From positions 62,001-126,000 of the forward strand of contig RSEE01000057.1 in the NCBI GenBank assembly GCA_003971905.1: a stretch of DNA of 64,000 nt, in the 5' to 3' direction. Shown here piece after piece: positions 45,466-59,000 of the stretch. Below the pieces are notes generated by a model. That model saw only the letters and a list, made by a program, of their open reading frames with translations, was not told the origin of the DNA and did not search any database. The DNA is from Moniliella sp. 'wahieum' (lineage: Eukaryota > Basidiomycota > Moniliellomycetes > Moniliellales > Moniliellaceae). A program made the position numbers and the translations under genes. Numbering within the stretch: the first letter of the stretch is position 1; every line of letters starts with the position of its first letter.

Positions 45466-48400
45466 AAAAAGGAGACCACAACAGCACCCAAGGCAACTCA
45501 ATCTAATCTATTGTCAGGTTATAACACAATCACATGGATAAACAGGAAACCTCAATGAAGCTTCCGTTAGGCAATGTCACCAAATGGTTGACGATACCTG
45601 GGGTGACTCAGTCCAGGAGACAGATGACGCCACGATACCTCCAAACTGATCCAGTGCAGATATGCTTTTTAGATCAAGGTCTACTAGCATAAAGTAAGTG
45701 TTCCTGTGGATGTGTTTCGGAGCTTGCCTTCATCATGGAAAAGTCAGAACAGGATATTCAGCCCCTCCACATCTCTCCATCGGCCGACTTGGCGGACCTG
45801 AAACTGGCCATTCTGTCCTGTCTTTGTTTGCATATTCTTCAATGCATCCAGTAGTGTTCCCTGTCGGATTGCATTAGTATTTCATTAGAATTTCGAACCC
45901 TGTATTAACGTTCTCGCCCCCATGTGGGGCCCCATTTACGGGGGAAGAAAGGTTGTGCACCAGTTTCTTCCGCCCTTCGCTGCACACTAAACAATCATTA
46001 TTTTTTCCCTATGTATGCTAGGCTGTGTGCAAGACGAGCGTGGCCAACGTTATCAAATGGGGGAGACCGGTATGGTGACATGGGTTACAATGCAACATTC
46101 AGCACGACTAGCTTGCCCTTAGTAAGGGGTGTGACTACGTTGACTTGATATCTAGTGCTTGTCAGTATATCAACCACGTCTGATTGCTCTTGCCTCCAGT
46201 TGTCGGTTCAATCACTCCGGCTCACATTTCCTCATTCCATTTCCAACTTCCAGGAGCTTGGTAGGATCCGAGATCCAGCGATTCCAGTGCTGACATTAAG
46301 CTCAATATCAGTATTGTGCTGCCTAGCCACGGGTTGCGTTACTTCATACATACAAATGCAATACATTGTCCTTTTATTGACTTGTCCGGAACCAACACCC
46401 GTTGAAGCGGCGGTAGGGCATCTATTAATTCCCTCGAGCCGTTTGGCAGCCCCACTTTTGCTGTTTTCGCCCCTACTTTTGACCATATAACCCGCAACAA
46501 AGACCCTTTATTCATAGCAACAGAATACTAGGTAGGTTTGGTCTGGAGGAGCCGATAGTGGCCACAAGTAGTAGTATATTCAGGCGGTGTCATGCATCAT
46601 GGGGCGTCCCCGGGGTGGGACCTTCCCCTGTGTGGTTTAGGGGTATAACTCTTTTGGTGATCAATCGGTGCCACGTACAATATATCCGGCATCTATCATT
46701 CTTATCCTGGCCAAACGGAGGGGGGGTGTGTGGAGGCGAGAGAGAAGAGACCCACTTAGTAGTTTGAGTGGCCGTCTGTGTTGAAGGCCGCAACTCTTCA
46801 GACCCTCCGATGATAGAGAACGTGCGGTGGTCGTCAAGGCCCGTTGAAGGGGTCCAAGTACCCCGGTGACATCGGATCTATTCATTACTATTCGGGCGGT
46901 ATATAAGAGTAGCACTTTTTTGATACGGATATGATCTCCCTGAATGTGAGTCACCCCAGGGGGGAATAGGTTTAGGGTACAATCCCTTGGAGATCCTAAG
47001 GTCGACAGACGGTAGTTACGCTCTTGGGCTGATTGGGTCCGAACGGATCTATAGAGACAAATAGAGTCCTGTCGGCGTATCAATTAGTCGTAGCAGAGGC
47101 GGTTGCAGGTATGGCAAGGCTGCATAGCATCGACTTAGGCAGCAGTACTAGCGTGTCTCAAGCCTTCGGGTTCAGGGACGGGAAGGAGGCAGCGGAGGAC
47201 CTACACTGCCGGACTGATGGAGCTGTTGGACTGGGACTGTGGGGCTGGTGGAGGCGGGATCACTCGCGGCTCAACTGAGCTGGGTTTCGAGATGCAGTGC
47301 CGGCGCTTATTGTGGGCTGAGGCCACGCGCGAACTGTGGGTTGTCTGAGGACGAAGAGCTGGAGAAGGGAGCTGGAGGACTGAGGAGGAGTTGCCTGTAC
47401 TGGCTTTTGATCAAATGACGAGAAGAGTATGGGGAGACCGCCCATGAACCGTATGGGAAAACCACACGAACCATTTTGCTAAAAGACAGCGACTAAATAA
47501 AAAGGAAACAACTCAATGATAGAGGAAGAACGGGGAACACTACATGAGTGACAGTTGCAGCACAAGCAACCTAGGAAGGCAAGGTAAACGGACACGGGGA
47601 GACTCGCACCGAAAAATACTACTCGCATTTGATTGGGTGGCCATGCGTGGCCACCAATTCATTTGGACCAGACTCTTGTCGCGCGGATACGTAGAACTGG
47701 TAATCGCGCTGGTGAGCTTGCCAGGAGCAATCGAACTGACTTGAATCTGGGGCGCGTTCTATTGTTGGGTCGAACGGACGTGTCACAGTCGGGGCTAAGG
47801 CGAGGGAGACCAGAATCGGACTAGGCCAAGGGGTGTAGCAATCGTTCGTGGGGAAGAAGCAAGAACAGAGGACATGGTGCGAAGTGGAAGAAACAGGAAG
47901 GAGCGAGACGCTCGAGACGAAGAAATTGGAAATGGGAGCGAGATCAGCCAAACTATGACAGCCGACGGGCCTCACCTGAGATCGGATCAGATCGAGTCTG
48001 ACCCCGGCATGACCAACCTGGGAAGGGGGTGACGAAGGTCTATCAGGCTTACCAGCCCGTCTTCGCCCGTGACACAATGAGTAAAGCACTGAAAGCCCGG
48101 CAGTGTGACTAGAAGACTAGTTGGACACAACGAGAAGGCGAAGGCTGCAGAGAATAGGTCGCCAGCAGGCGAGCGGACGGTGTGGTTTGTTGCTATATGA
48201 ACCGCAGACAAATTGAATATCTTCCGCGCTATACGCTGATAGAGTATTGTCCCTGGGTGCGGACCACCTGTTGATGGATACAAAATCTTCATAAAAACAT
48301 AGAGAGGGCTCATATGACAATAGCAATGAATGGACATGAGGCTACGATTAACAGAACGAAGGGCGTGGGTAGCAAGAAGACAAGAAACCAGAGCATAAAG

Positions 48401-49852
48401 AAAAAGGGAAAAGGAAAGGGGGCTATACGCCAACGGGGGCAGTCTAGCGTTGTGGGGTAGTGTGGCCGGTGTTGGTGCGGTTAGGGCCGCACGGTCATAG
48501 TCAAGCTATGAGAGTCCACGTCACAACAGTATCAAAAGTTAGTTATCAATGTCGGGATCAGACTCGCTTGATCACGTTCTTTGTCACCAAATTGTCTGCC
48601 CCCCCTTGATTTGTTCTAGACCCTGCTTTCCCCCTTTGGATTGTGCTCCCTCTTCCCTCCATGTGATTTAGCTCGCGTGTTCTCTTCTCTCCGAGGCATA
48701 TATACCTCGCTCCCTTTCCACTCGATGAATATGCCAGATCCTCGTTCTTCCACACCATCTCCATCTCCTGTTAATCAAAGTAGACAACCCATGATCTTAT
48801 CAGTCCCCAGAAGATGGGAGAGCCCCACAATAGGGGGCTCACCCGGTGTTTAAGGGGCACAATCCCATGCAGTTCGGAAAGTTCGACTCATGATATTTTC
48901 TGCTAGTTGTTGGCGGCTACTAGTGACCGTGAGAGAGAGACTGATCTCGGCGTTCGTATATATCCTCTCATATGTGGGTCACATCCTTCTCCAGATGGTC
49001 GAATCGAGATGAACAATCCGCGATCGGGGAGACCTGGACCTACTGCCGTAGTGGCCCTGACGGATATTCGGGAGTTGCGTACGGGGATATATTCTACACA
49101 CACTCTCATGTCTGGAAATAAAGTGCGGCGTGTGCGCGTCTTCACACACCCGACGCTTGGATTCACTCTATCACAGCCTCCCGTAATAGACTTGCGATAA
49201 CGTCTTGGCGAATCCCTCTGCTTATCGACCGATTCGTATTTGAAAAGGCCATAGGATACCCTGGAAACAGCAAACCAGCCATAATCAATTGAAACCCGTC
49301 CGAGAAGGGAAAGAAGCCATATGCCACGCATAAAGAAACCACGCCAGTCGGGAACATGTGGGTTTTTACTTTCGAAATACCTACTTGCCCAGTGCGCGCA
49401 GGAGCAAAAGAGGTTGGGGCAGAATCTGTACCCAAATAATAATAAGAAGCACCCAAACTGAGTATGGGGGAACAGAGAAAGTATAGGGGTCGGTGAGCGA
49501 CAGGTTCAAATCAGGTTTTAGCATGTTACTAGGCAACGTGTGGTGGAGGAACGGGAAGCACGGATTGAATACATTTATGGGCGACGGTGGCTATGTATAT
49601 GTATACCTCAGAAGGAAGGAGGTTACTCATACGGGCCTAGTGGGCTAAGGGCCCCTAGCGCGTCGTGAGTCCGAAATTTTCGGTCCAGGCTGATAAAAGG
49701 CATGCTCACAGAATCATGACACAGCGGCTTATAGCCATGCGTCGTATCTGTCTCGGATCAATAACTGAGTATATTCATTTGTTGACATGGATATAGGAAT
49801 GGGGAAAATGGAGACAAGCCGCTACTAACTAGGACTGTATATAAAAGAAGAA

Positions 49853-50041
49853 GTGGTGCACGAGAGCACTGCGTCGCCTTTGGAACGCCGGGAGAAGGAA
49901 CTTCTTCGGCTGCTTGAACAAGCAGAATGTGCGACAAGAACGCCAAGTGCCAGGGACGCACTCAAGAGCCGTTTTTCCCCCTGGTTCCTTGACCTTGGTG
50001 GCGCTTCCAATAACCCCCGCAAGATGAACGGTTCGGTTTAG
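49853..50041 (+). CDS. Short ORF behind a TATA box (doubtful)
   Basis: A 62-codon frame with a non-repetitive, charged composition (E-R-R-E-K-E-L-L-R-L-L-E-Q-A-E, likely helical) starts about 15 bp after a TGTATATAAAAG box. It could be a small protein, an exon or an element remnant. No homologue is recognised. Confidence 0.2.
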   Translation: MVHESTASPLERREKELLRLLEQAECATRTPSARDALKSRFSPWFLDLGGASNNPRKMNGSV

Positions 50042-52181
50042 ACGTTAGCGTTCCCCCTGTCCCAGCCTTAAGCTCTGTCAATGATATGGATTCAAAAAGA
50101 GGAAAGTGATGGTATGTGAGATCGAGCAGAGCATAGAAAAGAGGGGTCCGGTGAGAGATTGAAAAGAGCCAAAATAAGCCGAAGGTGAGACGAAGGTGAG
50201 CAACGGATCAAGATCGATAGCGAGTCAAGATTGAGGGCATCGGGCACACCTGTGAGGACGCAAAGATAAAAATGAGAAAGAAAACGAGCATGAATAAAGC
50301 GAGAGAAGTTGGTATATTTAGGTCGGTGCAGCCCATCACAATGATGTATTACAGGATGGGGGGCGGAGGAAAGCCCCACAGACACTAAAACTTGCTGGAT
50401 CTCTCCCTCCACCCGATTGATGATATAAGGGTACTAGACGTGTTGCGGTGGATTATAATGTTGTGCGCCGGTTTGTAAGGTTCAGTAAGCTGACCCGAAC
50501 GACTGACCAGAGGTGCCTGTGGGAAGGATTTTATAAGCAGCTCTTCCCCCTGAGGGGCGTAGAAGGGTACAGACATCTGTGTCCAGGGCTGCTGCACACA
50601 GTTACATCTATTCTCGCTGGGCGAGAAGATAAGGACAACATGGACTCAAGAAAGGGAGGACACAGGGTACAGTACTCTGGACTAGAGAGGAGTTAAGCTC
50701 TTCAAAGTGCTTCGTTTGGATCCAGGTGTCAGGTGTGTGGTAATTCGTGGAGTATATGAGGGACGATCAACTCGACATATGCTCACGTTCAGTATAAGTA
50801 TAGACAACATTTGGTTATCAGGCAGCAGAGTCAGGGTTGCCCAATGCGGTATTCTCAATGTGTGTACAGTGTGCCCCCCCCCCCCGCGTGTGGTATAGGG
50901 CCTCCGAGATCAAGACTCCGTCTTATTACCACAACATTCTTGTTGAACCTAAAGCCACAAGACAACCACAGCTGTCACGGGTGTGCCCTCCCCCGAGCGT
51001 TTAGGGGTCGACGCCTTTGAGGTCCGAACAAGACTCACAGCCGTTCATGCTGGGCTTGTTGGTGGATCCGAGCAGGGCTCGGAGAGGCCTATCGGCATAT
51101 GGAAGAGGCAGCGGCATGCGTGGCAACTCTGCTGAGTATGCACTAGCTTGGACAATAGTGACCTGTGGCTGAAGCAGTTCGCACACGGGAACAGGGAAAA
51201 AAAAGACAGCGGGCTCGGACAATGCTAATCTATCTCACACATGACTTTTGGTGTGGGGACCGTGGGACCGGAGCTGAGACTGAAGACTTGGGCTGAGAGC
51301 TACACAGATTGGATTTAGGAAAGCCGTAAAAGGAGCGGTTGTGACATTCTGGAGCTTAGACGTGGAAAGCTGTTGAGAGGCAGTGTGAGACTGAGTGTAG
51401 AGCAAAGGAGGCAGTAATAAGAGGAGAAGGGGTCTGTACCGGATATATGGATTGACGAATATTGAGACGCCAAAGGATTATTGGAGAAGACAAAAGTGAA
51501 GAGATCAATGAAACTACCAGCCACTGTCACTGCTTACAAACAGGGATTAAAAGGAAAACACGTACTAAAATAGTAGAGAGAGAACAGGGGAGCAGACAGA
51601 AGAAAAAGGCACTGGGGAGCAGTTTCGAAGGCGAGAAACAATAATGGAACAGATGGATTCGTAACGCTTCGTCCTCTTGAGGACAAGACGAGAGGGTAAG
51701 AACAGGTAAGAAGCAGAGGGGCGTCTGTCGTCGCCAAAAGAAGTAGGTCGATGGCCGCTCGTATACCACCGCATATATGGGTCGGCCACTTTTTTTACTG
51801 TGGAGCTTGGCTGGACTTTTTGGGAGAGAGCTCTGTTATGACTGGTCAAAGCATCGGGTCTTAGTTAGATCGGATCGAATCGGCGCGGGCACCTATAACG
51901 CGTAGTAACCCTCAACAGCGGGGCAGAGTTATGCTCGAGCATCATAATATACTCACCGCGAAGATGTGGAAGCAGGTGCACAGTATATGAGCTCTACTAC
52001 CCGAGAAAATCAAAGAGTCTGTGACGGAAACGCAATGGGCTGTGAGCGCCTAGCTGTGTGTATACAGTTACCCGGGGATCTCTCTCCTCTATATAGGTGC
52101 CTGTGCAGTTGACATGCAAACTATTGAAGTGCCTCAGAGTCCAGCTTTTAGTATATCTGTTATGAGCCGCGTCAGATCCAA

Positions 52182-52557
52182 GTTGGTCAGATCCAAGCTA
52201 AGGCTCGCCTGCTCTGCACAATCCAATAGAGCGCGCTCCCAAACCCACTGAACAAGTTTGACGATGGTTGCTTGAATCATGTACGGTGGCCCGAGTAGCC
52301 ATGCGTACGTGCGACAGTAATCGCCCCCCCTCCCAAGTTCAAATCGGATGGCTGAAACAAGGCCACCTAGCTTCCAGTATCATTGCGACGACTGTCGCCT
52401 CTGTCTCCGCTTATTCCTTTTCTTTTCTCGGTTGCGCCTGCGGCAACCAACTTCTCTTTTGTTCCTGTCTACCCCCTCTTGTATCTGTTCCCTTTTGATC
52501 TAGCCCGTACCACTCGTGGATGGGGATCCTTTCCTCCATCTTCCGTTCTCGTCCACC
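52182..52557 (+). repeat. Dispersed 0.38 kb repeat, copy B
   Basis: Direct-orientation partner of 38712-39090, about 13.5 kb away. It has lost the TATAAATAA box seen in copy A. Just at its left edge GTCAGATCCAAG is duplicated (52171-52182 and 52186-52197). It marks the right boundary of the AT-rich island. Confidence 0.75.
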
Positions 52558-53006
52558 TCTCGTCCTTTCCCGCCTATCGGCTGTCCGACTCTTGCCCGAT
52601 TTCCCAGCCAATTAATCCAGTACAAGCAGGCTCCTTGCCTTTTAGCTCCGGCCTCCTCTTCCCATCTCGCCCTCCAGCACTCCACGACCGCCGCCTGGAC
52701 CCGTGCTGTACGCATTGTATGGGCATGGATGGGGGCGGGACTCGATGGTGCTCCACATCGTGGCTGTGGTGCTGGAATCGCCATAGGTTCGGTCGGTTAC
52801 CGGTTACCCAGGGCAGGGATTGAAATTGAAACGGGTATGGGTCACGTGACACGTGTCCATCCGGGGAGCTGAACGTTCACGTGAGCCCAGCGGCGCTGCC
52901 TGGTTGCGCTCGGCGTCGACGGCCATCGCCGCCCGCCCATCCACTCGACGGCGACGTAGCCTCCGCCCCCCCTTCACACCGCCACCATCGCTCCCACGCG
53001 CCATAC
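52558..53006. other. Upstream region of the Rax2-like gene
   Basis: No independent gene is supported. Composition returns to GC-rich here. The perfect palindrome CACGTGACACGTG lies near 52843-52855 and a further CACGTG near 52878-52883. These are E-box-like sites that may serve the Rax2 promoter. Confidence 0.45.
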
Positions 53007-56000
53007 ATGGCAGCGGCGCTCGCGCGGCTGCTGAGGATGCTGCTGCGGACGCTGCTGCGCAGCACACCGCCCTCTGCCTCCTCCTTCTCGCTACCGCTGC
53101 GCGCGCCAGCCCCTCCGTTAGTCCCCCCCCGCCAATGCCAACTCCACCATCCTCCCCCAGCTTGACATCCCCAGCCTAGGACAGGTCGCGGCCCCGGTTC
53201 CTTCTCTGGCATGGACATTTCCCGCACCAGTGCCACCTCCCGCGCCCTCGGCCACGCCCGCCTCGATCCCTTACGCAGCACCCTCTTTGCTCGCTCCGAC
53301 CTCGGCCTTCTCTTCCCGGCCGGTGCCACCGACCAGGGCGGGTCGATCCACGCTATCTGCTCAATGCGTCTTCCCTCGGGTGTCACCGCCTCACCCGGTG
53401 CTGGTGCCGCTCGTTCTGACCCCCAACCCCTGCTCCCCTATCCGGCACTAGCAGCAGTTACTAGTGCCGCCCCTCCCTTTTTGGACGCAGCCACCCCTGT
53501 GGGCAATGCAGCCGATGGACAAATCGTCTTTGTTGCTGGCAACTTTACTGCCATTGGCAACGTCACTGCCCGCAGTATTGCCCGCTGGATGCTCAGACTG
53601 GTAGCTGGTCTGCTCTGGCTGATGGCATCAACGGCACGGTCAATGCGCTTCACTGTTCCTCCTCCCGCGCCTCGGTGGTCGTCGCTGGCGACTTCCCTGC
53701 CCCGGCCTCCGTGCATGATGGCGGTGACTATGCCGGAAATGTGGCCTTGTGGGACGTATCCAAAGGCGCCTGGTCCCCGCCTTCTTCCGCGGCCTGAATG
53801 CTCCGTCCAATCCCTGTCTGCCGGCATCGCCAATGCCAGCAACGTCATGTTCCTTGGAAACTTTTGTCTGTCCTGTGGTCTTCTACTGCCGTGCCGCCAC
53901 CCTCGAGCGCCAGCACACTCACACTTCAGCCTGCCTCGCCTCTGCCTCGAACTGGATCTTCCCTACCCCTTTAGGCTCCGACCCGCTTACGGGCCTCCTC
54001 GCCCCACTTGCATGGGGTGGTGGAAGTGATTTCTCAGGTACCGCCGCTGACGGAGGTATGGGCGCCTCTTCTGCGCTTCGGTGTCCTGCGGGGCCGATGG
54101 GCCTCAAAACTCTTTTTCGTTTTCCCCTGGCTCGGGTGGGGGGAGCAAACATCAGCTTTGGCGGCGCGGCCGAGGTTCGCGGCTTGCGATTGAGCAATTC
54201 GTATGCCAACTCTTCCGGCACCACACGTTTCATGTCACTCCCGCCACCGCTTTGGGCACGGACGGGACCACGGGATCTGCATCCGCACCTCCTCCTTGTC
54301 CTGGGCGTACGTCGACCCGGCAACGGGCAATGGCGCCAACTGTTCCTCTACGTGTCCTTTGCCCCGCACCCGGCTGCTCCCTACACGGATTTTACCCTGC
54401 TCAATTCTACGAGTCAATATGGGGTGGAAACGACGTCGACCATGGCGGGCTTGACGGTTGTCTTGACTGGATGGACAGGCGGCGCACAGGTCTGCATGCG
54501 ATCCAAGTCCTCAGCCCAGGAGCCGTAGTAAGTGCAACACGACCCTCAACCAGGGCGCGCAATGCGCGTCGCCTGAGCCTGGTGCTGCTGGCACCTCTCC
54601 CTACCTTGCGCTCTTTGGACCGGACGACCCTGGTGGACGACCACCACGTACTCGGCAGAGACGCTCCAAACGGTCGCAGGTTCGTCCAGCAACACACCGA
54701 GACCTATGCGTACTATACCTCGACGTGGGCTAATACCTCGTGGCCCAGTACTCTGCCTCAGGCCCCAGCGAAGTCCGAGCAGAATACTACCCTTCTGTGC
54801 TGGCCGCGGGGAACTACACGGCGTACCTTCGAGTCCCTCCTTGCTCCCAGACGTCGGAGGCAGGCGGATGTTCAAGCCGGACATCGGTGAACGTGTCTGT
54901 CTCCATCCCGGACTATGCGCCTGCCCATGTGCCCGCCAGTACCCATTGGGCCGTAGTCGACCAGAACGTGACCCGCTGACGACGGTGGCAGTGTGGACGG
55001 GCGCCTTGGGCCCACGGACGAGTTCCAACGCGTCATCCGGCCCGATCTTTACTCTCTCGCTTGCAGCTACTGCCAGCGCCCCTCAGGTGCCAACCTGACC
55101 ACAGATCAATTCGCTCTGCTTGCGGACCGGCTTTTGGCGTTAGCCAATTCGACTGGCGCTCCGGCCGCATCGGCCAAGTCGGCGGCATTCTCGAGTATGA
55201 CCCTTGGGACACCTCTCTAGTCGGTCCTGTGGCAACCTGCCGACGACTGGCAACACCTCTGCCTCCCTTCCGGCGCAGTTGGGCTCCACAGCCGACCGCG
55301 TAGGCGCCGCCTTGTCTCCTCGGGCGTGGAGAGAGCAGCTGTGTCCAATGGTGCCTCCTACTCTGTCATGGCTCTGGCCTCCATCCCCGCTGAGCAAGGG
55401 GTGCGCAACCGGGTGCTCGTTTCGGGGGAGTTTACTGGCTTTGCCGCTCTCCTCGCGCAAGCGGACGTTACCAACCAAACCGCACGTTGACCTTGCTTCC
55501 GCCAATTTGACCTCCGTTGCGCGGGGGGATGCGTTTGCCAACTTGGCCGTGTGGTCCGTGGGCGCACCTGGGGCAACGTTTCTGCGCCGCTGAACGAGGG
55601 CGCTCAAGATACAGGCTCGCTTCTCTCTCCCAATGGGCTAGGCCTGTCCAATCCGTCTCTTGGTGCCGTGGCTGCGACGACGGGGCAGGGTACCCTAGTC
55701 TACCTGGGTGGCACTTTGCTGCCACTAGTGATGGGAGATAGCGCTCCCGCGTAGCCGCCTACAATGCCTCTAGCGACAGCTGGGTCGCTATTCCGTCCAC
55801 GAACCCTGTTGGGTTCAATCCTTCTGCTAATGGAGGGATGCCACCGAGCCTCCGCTCGGGCTGGGGGCACGATCGGGGAGTGACCATGTTCCAGTCCCCC
55901 AATGGCCCCAAGGGGGCACCCCCATCGTAGGGTTCTTGGGCTCGTTGAGCATGCCCAACTTGGCTGGCATGGGCTGGGGGCCGGGGATGAGGTGATGGAC

Positions 56001-59000
56001 GAGAGCAACCTAGCCGTGGCCGCCTGGTGGCGTCGTTCTCTGGAACGTTACCGGAGGCAGCATCTTCCTCCCATAGGCAAGAACGGGAGCCTGTATGCTC
56101 AAGGGGATGGCTGCTCCCGAACAATCTCTTGACCGCCAACATGTCGGCCGCGCATGGATTTGACATGCCCTCTGGCGCGGGAGGGGCATTGGAACGCTTC
56201 CCCTTTGCCATGCTCGCCGGTCCGGCTCAGACGCTCGCTGGCATGCTGGCCCCGAGCAGCGCGCTGCTGCAGGCGTCGAGCTATATTTCGTCAGATCCCA
56301 ATGCGGTAGGGGTCACTCTCGCCTCGCTCAACTTCTCCTTTGTCCCCGCCGAGATGATGTATGCCCAACCGTCCGGGCCCAGCCACCCGGGAGAAGAGAT
56401 GCGCCCCCCACGTTGCCACCCTCGTCCTCCAGTTTTCCCAGCATGCCGATCCCCGCATGTACGCCTCGCGCCCCTGGATTCCCTCGGGTGATGTTCAACT
56501 CAACCTATCGGCCTTGTTTCCCTCCAGTTCCAACGACCAGGTGGCCATTGTGCGTGCGGGAGCGTATTGGACCCGCTTTCGGCGCGCAACTCTCCTCAGC
56601 AAGTGGGTCGGGATCGGGGTCATGGTCGGAGCCAGAGTCGGGAACGAAAGTGACGGACGATTCCGAGAAGGATGCTCCCCTCCCGTTACCCATGGTGGGT
56701 GGATGTCAGGGTTGCACCCGACGGTGGTGCAAGGGTCTGAACCTGCGCTGCTCATTATCGGAGGGAACTTTACCTCGGCTGGCAACGTATCCAACTTGGG
56801 GCTCTACGATCCCACCTCGCACAGTCTTCTCCCCTTTCCTCCACTTCCGTTTGATGTTGGTGCGGGCCTAGCCAGCCCGCCGGATGATGACATGGGCTCT
56901 GACTCGGATAGTTCATCCAGCTCAGACTCTGGTTCTTCTTCCTTGGAAACGCCCGACTGGAACACGACTCAGCCCTACCTCATCTCTGACGTTCATGCTC
57001 TGACGGTGGTAAACCAGACCCTGTTTGTTGGTGCTAGAGGTGGCCTGCTGATCTTTGACTTGTACCACGGTGCGTGGTTGGAGAATGCTGCTCCGCTTGG
57101 TCGATCGCCCGAGTGGGTACCAAACAGCCACGGCTCGGACGGCGGCTCAGGGCACCTTGTCCACCCCCAGTTGTCGTACGCAAACTGCTCCCCAAGCCTG
57201 GGGCCGAAGTGATGGTTGTGGTGGGAGATTTTGATACGGCAGGCTCGCTCCCTTGTTCTCTATCTGCCTGTGGGACTTTACAGGCGGGGGTCCCTCAGGG
57301 CGTTGGATGCAGCTCGGATCCGGGTTTACGGGCCAAGTACTCGATGTGGACTTTGCAGACGTATGTGTTTCTCTGAATGGGTTGCGGGTGGTTGAAGGAG
57401 GATGGGAGTACTGACCTGATCCTCCCCTTGCGGCGGATGCTGAGGTACTGATCGTTGCGGCGCGCTGACGGTTGACGAGGAGGAGGCCGCGTTGGCCATG
57501 TGGAGTCTGTACAACGGGACCTGGAAGGACTTGGTACGGTCGGACCTGGGCCCCATCAAATTCCCGGGCCAGCCACGGCGGTAGTTGGTCAACGATTTGG
57601 CCCTCAACTCAGTCTTTGTTGCCGGGGTGAGCATCTTCAACCAGTCCCTCGCCTTGGCATGGGACGAGTCGGATTCCAGTGCTTCCTCCGACTCGTACTC
57701 CTGGGAGGAAACGCTCTTTCTCTTATGAAGCGCTCCCGGGCGGGCAATGGCCAGCAAACCAATCGATGGCCAACCGTATGTTCTCAAGTGGGACGGAGGT
57801 CAGTTTATCAACCTCGGGAACGACACCATCCTCGGCGGTCGAGTGACTCAACTTGCCATTCTTCCTACCCTTACTGCCGGACCCAAAACAGATATTATGC
57901 AGGACAACCGTGTCCTCTCCCTGATGGGGCAAGTGGTACTGAACAACTGGGGTCCAAGCGGGGCAGTACTGTTTGATGGGGATCGTTGGATGCCCTTTCT
58001 GACTCGACAGGGCCATTGGGTGACCCTGGAACAATTCTTAATCTCGCTCGGCAGAATCTACATGTTTCCTTTGTCAACTTGCACCACCTTCGTCGTGGTG
58101 TAGTGATTGCGATTGCGGTCCTCATGTCCTTGGGGATCGTTATTCTCCTCGTCGTGCTTGCCACGGTGGGTGCTACACTACTTACTTCGTCAGCTAGTGT
58201 GGTCGCCGCAAGGGATACTGAGTTGCAAATCCATACCCAGTCCCCTGCTCTGTCGGCCTTGCGCGCCGTGGGCTCCTCCGCTGCCTCACTCTCCAACGCG
58301 TCCATGAACACGTCCCTCTCCCCTGCTTTGGCAGCTGCGACCGGTGCGCTGGGGCGCCAATGGGCGCACTCGCCGCCTACAAAACTGCTGGGCGCGTTGG
58401 GCACGCCCTCTGGTCTCCGAGCGCGCTTTGTCCGCCCCAAGTTGACCCATACCCGCACTGACCAGACTGTGGCTTCAGCTGCTGGTACGGGTACGGGAGC
58501 GGGGCTACGGACCGATGCGTCGGGAAGCGCGCTTGCTCGTTTGTCCGACGATCGAACGGGCAGTGGAGAAGAAGTACTGCTCTCTCGAGGCGTTTCGCCT
58601 CGTCCCTCCCGCACCCCGTCGCCCCTAGGCTCGCTTGACCCGTTGGCAGGGGTACCCGCCACGCCACTACCCACAACCCGCGAGGAGCGGGACCCATCTC
58701 CGCCCCCTGTCGGTGGGGGCATGGACTTGCTTGCGCAACTCAACGCGGCGACAGAAAAAGTAATTCGAGCCGATACGGGCAACGAGGAGGATGCGCTCGA
58801 GGACGAATGGGACGAGTCGTCGTACAATTCGGATGAGGAGCCAGCGCCGGCACCGGCGGCACCTGTGCCGCTCCCTGGGCGGGATGCGCGAGAGGCACGG
58901 GCGGCCATGACGCGCGCCATGCAGACTTTCCGCCACAACCAACTGCAGTTCGATGCCGGTCCCTCGCCGTTAAGTCAACCGCGGTACGTGCCCACCGTAT

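Larger units (their letters stand above)
41978..52181. other. AT-rich, gene-poor island of about 10 kb
   Basis: Lines I counted here are 33-47 % GC, against about 63 % in the adjacent AACS gene. No family can be recognised on either strand, and open frames are short. TATA-like boxes recur, for example GGCATATATAC near 42851, GTATATAAGAG near 46899, GCATATATACC near 48697 and TGTATATAAAAG near 49837. A 7-bp stem, GAGCCCC/GGGGCTC, lies at 48820-48840. Two weak gene candidates are listed separately. Candidate explanations are a centromere, a graveyard of degraded transposons, or acquired DNA; nothing here decides between them. Confidence 0.7.

Noticed and set aside
49495-49530. GGTTCAAATC as the T arm of a tRNA
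   Set aside because: No acceptor or anticodon stem could be paired around it.
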